From positions 18,662,001 to 18,726,000 of the forward strand of contig OX485803.1 in assembly GCA_950295325.1 (NCBI GenBank): a stretch of DNA of 64,000 nucleotides. The letters are read 5' to 3'. The position numbers were made by a program, and so were the translations under genes. Below, in pieces: positions 59,464 through 64,000 of the stretch. The notes beneath the pieces are model-generated. The model was not told the DNA's origin. It searched no databases and worked only from the letters and a program-made list of their open reading frames with translations. How positions within the stretch are numbered: position 1 is the first letter of the stretch; every line of letters starts with the position of its first letter. The DNA is from Polytrichum commune (lineage: Eukaryota > Streptophyta > Polytrichopsida > Polytrichales > Polytrichaceae).

Positions 59464-60564
59464 AGTTTACAACTAGTATTGAGCACGACAATTAGAATTG
59501 GTGACTTTAAATATCATATTTAGTGTAGATTTCAAAGTCGATTAAGCTTTGAATCTACACTATGCATCCTTTTAGCATATCCCTTTTAGGGCCAAAGCAT
59601 GGTAAAGTGAACAAAAGTTGTACCTTGTGAGTTTATAGGCCCAAATAGTCACATTTCCTAGTTATATGTCTCAAAAAAATAATAACGAATCATAAGAAAA
59701 TTACTAATATTATTGATTACGACGTTTTCATTATTATATATTGCAAACTACACGGTTTACAATCATAGAAGTAGATTCTACAACCTGCAGAATCTACTTT
59801 CATAAATGTTGGTTTTTGGGAAGGGAACGTGAAGTAGACCTTAAGAAAATGTATTTTGCTTCAAATTATGTGGTGCAATAACATATAGTACGATCTTGCC
59901 AAATACTTGAACCATCCACACTAATCATAACAAAATTTGAAATGAAGTAGGTTTTAGCTCAAACCCACCACTTAGTTTAGGATCTACTTCATACATATCT
60001 CCACAATACACATGAGGCACAAATATTGTTATGTGTTTGGTTCAAACCCATAGGAGGGTTCCATGATCTTGAAATGTATAAAATTGAGCCTACTTCCCTT
60101 ACTACCGTAGAGTGCGCTCTATTCCAACACAAATTGATTATCTTCCCCTTAAAGAAAATCAACACGTATCATGCTCACATTCGCCACAACCACTTGTATT
60201 CTAGGTGGAAACCACGTTCTAGCACTTGTAAAGATGAAATAGGGAGCCCTCTACGATATATACAAAAATAGTATCATAGTGGAAAGTCAAACCACTTTCC
60301 TTGTTCACTTTACCGTGTTTTGGCCCTTTACCATGGTAAGATTGGTCGACATCCAACTCAAGGAGCAAGACAAACAACATTGGCCCAATATAACTAAACA
60401 TGCCTTATACGACTACAATTCATTTGGATCTTGTGAAAATACAATTATAGTATCTTATTTTACTATATTGTATAAAAATAATATTTAATGGTTGTGAGGG
60501 ATTTTTATTGTATACATCTATTTACTTCCCCCATTATTTACACGTGATTCTTGATTGAGACTCA
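59464..60564. other. Gene-free interval
   Basis: Only short ORFs are present (up to about 80 codons) and none is recognised. TTTAGTGTAGATT and AATCTACACTA near 59518-59563 form a short inverted pair. Confidence 0.5.
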
Positions 60565-60808
60565 CAAAGAGAGGGAATTATTGGATACAAGTATGCCTCT
60601 CATACATCCAACATAAAAACTTAACCGCCTATAGGTTTGTTGCCAATCTACCTCAAATGATTTCAAGTACACGAATTTGGGGTCTTTAATGCTAATTCCA
60701 TTGTCAAATCAACTTCAAAGATAACCTTCATGTTGCATACTATTTCAGGGCTTCTATGTTGGATGAATGAGAGGTACGCTCATGTACGATAATTCCTTTC
60801 TCCAAAAC
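60565..60808. mobile_element. Short TIR element, family T1, copy 2
   Basis: The left arm (GAGAGGGAATTATTGGATAC, ATACATCCAACATAAA) is mirrored by the right arm (TATGTTGGATGAATGAGAGG, GATAATTCCTTTCTCC). The same arms occur at 18920-19144. About 240 bp long, with no ORF. Confidence 0.65.
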
Positions 60809-62350
60809 TCACCTACATCAATTTCCAAGATCAATCACGATCCTCTCCACTCAAACGATGTCACACAAGCCTTGAGTTCATCCATGGTCACATGAAGTTG
60901 ATTCCGATTTGGTAATATTGTAATGGAATCTGACCCCAATTTATGGTTCGATTCCATTCTACAAACACACCTCCAAAACCGTACAAAACATAACATCGTT
61001 AAGCATACCTAATGACTTTGGCGGGCCCTAGTACACGTGGAGCATTACACCCCCTTTACTTTCGGATTCCACTCACATTGGAATTCATGTTGATTACGGA
61101 AGATTTTAAAATGCAAAATTTAAATCGAAAATAATATGTGTCTGAATCCTCTTAAGTAACATGACATTATTTAGCAACAAAGATCCTCATAATGTAACAG
61201 TGAGATGATGTGAGTTTAGTATGAATCCAAGTCACCTAATGCAACCTTTCGAGCATCTCATTGTTATATTCCTAAGACCTACAACTGAAAGTTGAACGGT
61301 GAGTAATGTTGTAGGAATAGAAGTCCTCAAAGAAGATGAATAATGTTATTACACTTTCTTGAGGGGAGGATGAAAATGCAAAAGAATATTTGTACATTTG
61401 AGGATTTTTGGCTTGTCACGGTGTTTCATCATGTGACACAAAACGGACCTACTTGCACTAAAAAATAGATCAAAATTGGTGTATCATGAAACTCCTCCAA
61501 GTGTGATTTCCCAAGGCGAGTTCATCGCTCAAGCATGCTATTTGTTGGCGTTAGTAAGTAGGACACATGTGCCTATCATGGGCACTTTTAACTCCACATT
61601 CCAATATGGGCATTGGATTGGTGATTCGACTAGCTTAATTTTCTAGCGTTTAGGAATGAAGAAGGGAAAACAATGAAATATCTACGATCGAAGTTCACTC
61701 CGAAGCTCTTTAGTCAAAGCACACACTTCATGATTAAAAAGTGTTGGTGTAAGAGCGGTGGGGGAGAGGACATGGGATGGGGGGCATTTTGAGATTCAGT
61801 TGTGCTTGTTGTTACTTGCATTTATGTGTCACCTGCTCGGATGTCATGGGACCTTGTAAGAGAATAGTCCGCCCTTTTTGAAACAAGCATGTACTTATTG
61901 TGGTTGCATCTTTCCCTACGAAGGGCCTAGTATTTGGATACATGGAAGTGGTCCCAAAGCGGTTCCGTTCCTTCTTCGAACGTTGCACGACTCGAGCTCC
62001 ATGAATCAAAGCAAGCAAACGTATGTTCCAAAGTCGTGGAGCTATGCCCCTAATCACACGATCGATTACGATACACACGTGATCGTAATTCGGTTAGTTT
62101 GTATATGCTTAGAAATTCAATGAAATGAAACATAATTTGATATTGATTTTTTTAATTTGTGAAACCGAAAGGCTAGTGGGATTGAAAGTACAACATGATG
62201 ATTTTCAATCGGCTAAGTATCTAGAGTGGCGGAAGTGTGGTAGCCTCCGTGAGATCGAGGCTAATGTCAACTTGATGGTCAATTGAAAGAAAGACTCGAA
62301 GCTCCCTAATACCACATTCGTGAATAAGGCTTATCTCTAATAAGATTATG
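60809..62350. other. Gene-free interval
   Basis: Two overlapping antisense ORFs of 80-90 codons at 61812-62123 show no family resemblance. Nothing else is supported. Confidence 0.45.
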
Positions 62351-62352
62351 TA

Positions 62353-62783
62353 GGGGAGACTCCCACGGGGGGGTCACTCCATTGTCAAGTTGAACACCAC
62401 GTGCGACCAAAAAAAATCTTCTTTTGGTAAGTTGCACCACCAAAATGGGTCAAAATTTTATCAATTTTTTTTCATGAGTAGATATACACAGTACCTATGA
62501 CATAGTTAAAAGTGGTAACTAATATTGGTGATTTGTTTTTTTCTTAAAACATACCGTTTCTAACTAGAATGACACAAAATTGAACTAAAACAATTACTAA
62601 AAAAATAAAGATGACTAAAAATTTCAAAAAAATATACAAAAGATACTATCAATGGTTATGTATATGTAGAAAAAATATCATAAATTTTAAAATTATACAT
62701 GGCATGTAATATAGGGGTAGCAAACTTTGTCCGCACGTGGTGTCAACTTGACAATGAAGTGACCTCCCCGTGGAGACTCCAAC
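62353..62783. mobile_element. Element with 50-bp inverted arms (fold-back/MITE-like)
   Basis: The left arm 62355-62407 (GGAGACTCCCACGG, GTCACTCCATTGTCAAGTTG, ACACCACGTGCG) and the right arm 62731-62780 (CGCACGTGGTGTCAACTTGA, CAATGAAGTGACC, CCGTGGAGACTCC) are near-perfect inverted copies. They are separated by about 320 bp of A/T-rich DNA without an ORF. Target duplications are not clear. Confidence 0.7.
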
Positions 62784-63520
62784 ATGAAGTGTGCCTCATT
62801 TTCAACTGCTTTATCATAATAAAAGTGGCAAAATCTATTATCTCTAGAGATATAGACTATCCAGTCTCAATGACAAGTTTATAATTTGAGATCGATTCGT
62901 CCCATTCAAACCCTCAACCCAACTCGCCACGTAAGACAAATTGACCACATAATGCAAACCATACCTTCGGTTCACCTCATTCCTATTGCGTGAGCCTTTG
63001 TGGGCAAGCTCCACCGGTTCACATAGCACACCTCGTGTATGCAGAACCCTCCACCTCCGCTTTAAGAAATTTTACTCCACCCTTTAAAGTCATTGCCACT
63101 TGTCGTCCAAACGTTGGTCGAGACCCCGTGACAAGTATACTACACAAGATAGTCCTTGTGCATCAAACAAGATGAACCCCCCGAAGCCTGCACTTTGCCC
63201 ATGGTGTGGACCACACTAAGTTAAAAAGGCATACATCATAACTTAATGATTCCAAAAGAGAGAGAGAGATGGGATAGTAGGTAGAGTAGTTTGGGTACAT
63301 GGTATTGACCGGTCATCATACTAGGTGAATGAATGACGTACACATTACTATGTAGCATGACTTCCCTAGGGCACGCCGGTCAAGACTCACATAATAAGTT
63401 ACTTCTCGACAACGGCTTCAACGTTCAAGCTTAACTTGCTTGTAGGCAAGCTCTCCCTCCGCTTCATTCTAAAGTAGGCGACACTTAAGCGAGGCAATTG
63501 TGGGTCGATGGTTCTGATCA
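62784..63520. other. Gene-free interval
   Basis: No recognisable ORF is present. There is a short GA run near 63260 (AGAGAGAGAGAGA). Confidence 0.5.
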
Positions 63521-64000
63521 ACCCACTCCTTGAACGATAATAACCTCCAAGAGTCCGAAGCCATACGCCCATAATTGTCTAAAACAACTCAATTCAAATT
63601 CATCAACAATTTTGTGAAGAGAATGTCGATCTGTGATGGTAAATTTGAATTTTAGGGATGGCATTCTTGAAGGGTTGGGATTGTTCACATTGACTTTCAC
63701 CTAATTACATGTCTTAACAGAAATATGTATGTTGGTGTGGTTAGGTACCATGACCAAAAAACAAATCAGGACCCACTCCTTGAACAATAATAACCTCCAA
63801 GAGTCCGAAGCCATATGCCCATAATTGTCTAAAACAACTCAATTCAAATTCATCAACAATTTTGTGAAGAGAATGTCGATCTGTGATGGTAAATTTGAAT
63901 TTTAGGGATGCCATTTTTGAAGGGTTGGGATTGTTCACATTGACTTTCACCTAATTACATGTCTTAACAGAAATATGTATGTTGGTGTGGTTAGGTACCA
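63521..64000. repeat. 250-bp tandem repeat, two copies, running off the window
   Basis: Copy 1 (63521-63750) and copy 2 (63771-64000) both begin ACCCACTCCTTGAAC and end at GTGTGGTTAGGTACCA. They are nearly identical, with only a handful of substitutions. The period is 250 bp including a 20-bp linker. Similar 60-codon minus-strand ORFs in the two copies are by-products of the duplication. The high identity means a recent event, and more copies may follow beyond the window. Confidence 0.9.

Noticed and set aside
63518-63950. Two near-identical 60-69 codon minus-strand ORFs
   Set aside because: They are duplicated along with the 250-bp tandem repeat and show no family resemblance. Their similarity is explained by the DNA repeat.

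Overview
The window is nuclear DNA from a land plant. The genes are split by many short GT-AG introns, and two of them belong to typical plant families: ERD7/senescence-domain and Mei2-like RNA-binding. The DNA between genes is A/T-rich and filled with decayed LINEs, a MULE-type transposase relic, terminal-inverted-repeat (TIR) elements and tandem repeats. I cannot name the species. A COMM-domain gene, a CA-rich LINE with an RNase H region and 5S-like repeats would fit a seed-free vascular plant or bryophyte, but that is a guess.

Six protein genes can be built exon by exon with matching reading phase: (1) the 3' part of a DENN (AEX-3) domain gene at 2-2977 (+); (2) ribosomal protein eL28 at 10025-11609 (+), with an upstream 5'UTR exon; (3) an ERD7-like senescence-domain gene at 29624-33676 (+); (4) a COMM-domain (COMMD8-like) gene at 36609-37827 (-), whose N-terminal part is missing; (5) a TMEM186-like mitochondrial membrane protein gene at 38989-43354 (+), in seven exons; (6) a Mei2-like three-RRM protein gene at 49623-55266 (-), in ten or more exons.

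Region by region: 3-9 kb is repeat desert with a LINE 3' half (about 5.2-8.0 kb). 12-27 kb is AT-rich, with TIR elements and a reverse-strand FAR1/MULE transposase relic (19.7-23.0 kb). 27-44 kb is a gene cluster (ERD7-like, COMMD-like, TMEM186-like). 44.7-47.2 kb holds a TIR element next to a LINE reverse-transcriptase relic. 47-49.6 kb is unresolved. 49.6-57 kb holds the Mei2-like gene and its CpG-rich upstream region. 57-64 kb is gene-free, with a degenerate tandem array, TIR elements and a 250-bp tandem repeat at the window end.

The most unusual points are: 5S rRNA-derived repeats carrying recognisable internal promoter motifs, in sense orientation inside introns of the eL28 and TMEM186-like genes; a block of about 1 kb duplicated upstream of two unrelated genes (ERD7-like and TMEM186-like), which may have supplied a promoter or first exon and which abuts the truncated COMMD-like gene; and a tandem array interrupted by the first coding exon of the ERD7-like gene. 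The genes do not form a pathway, as expected for a plant chromosome.
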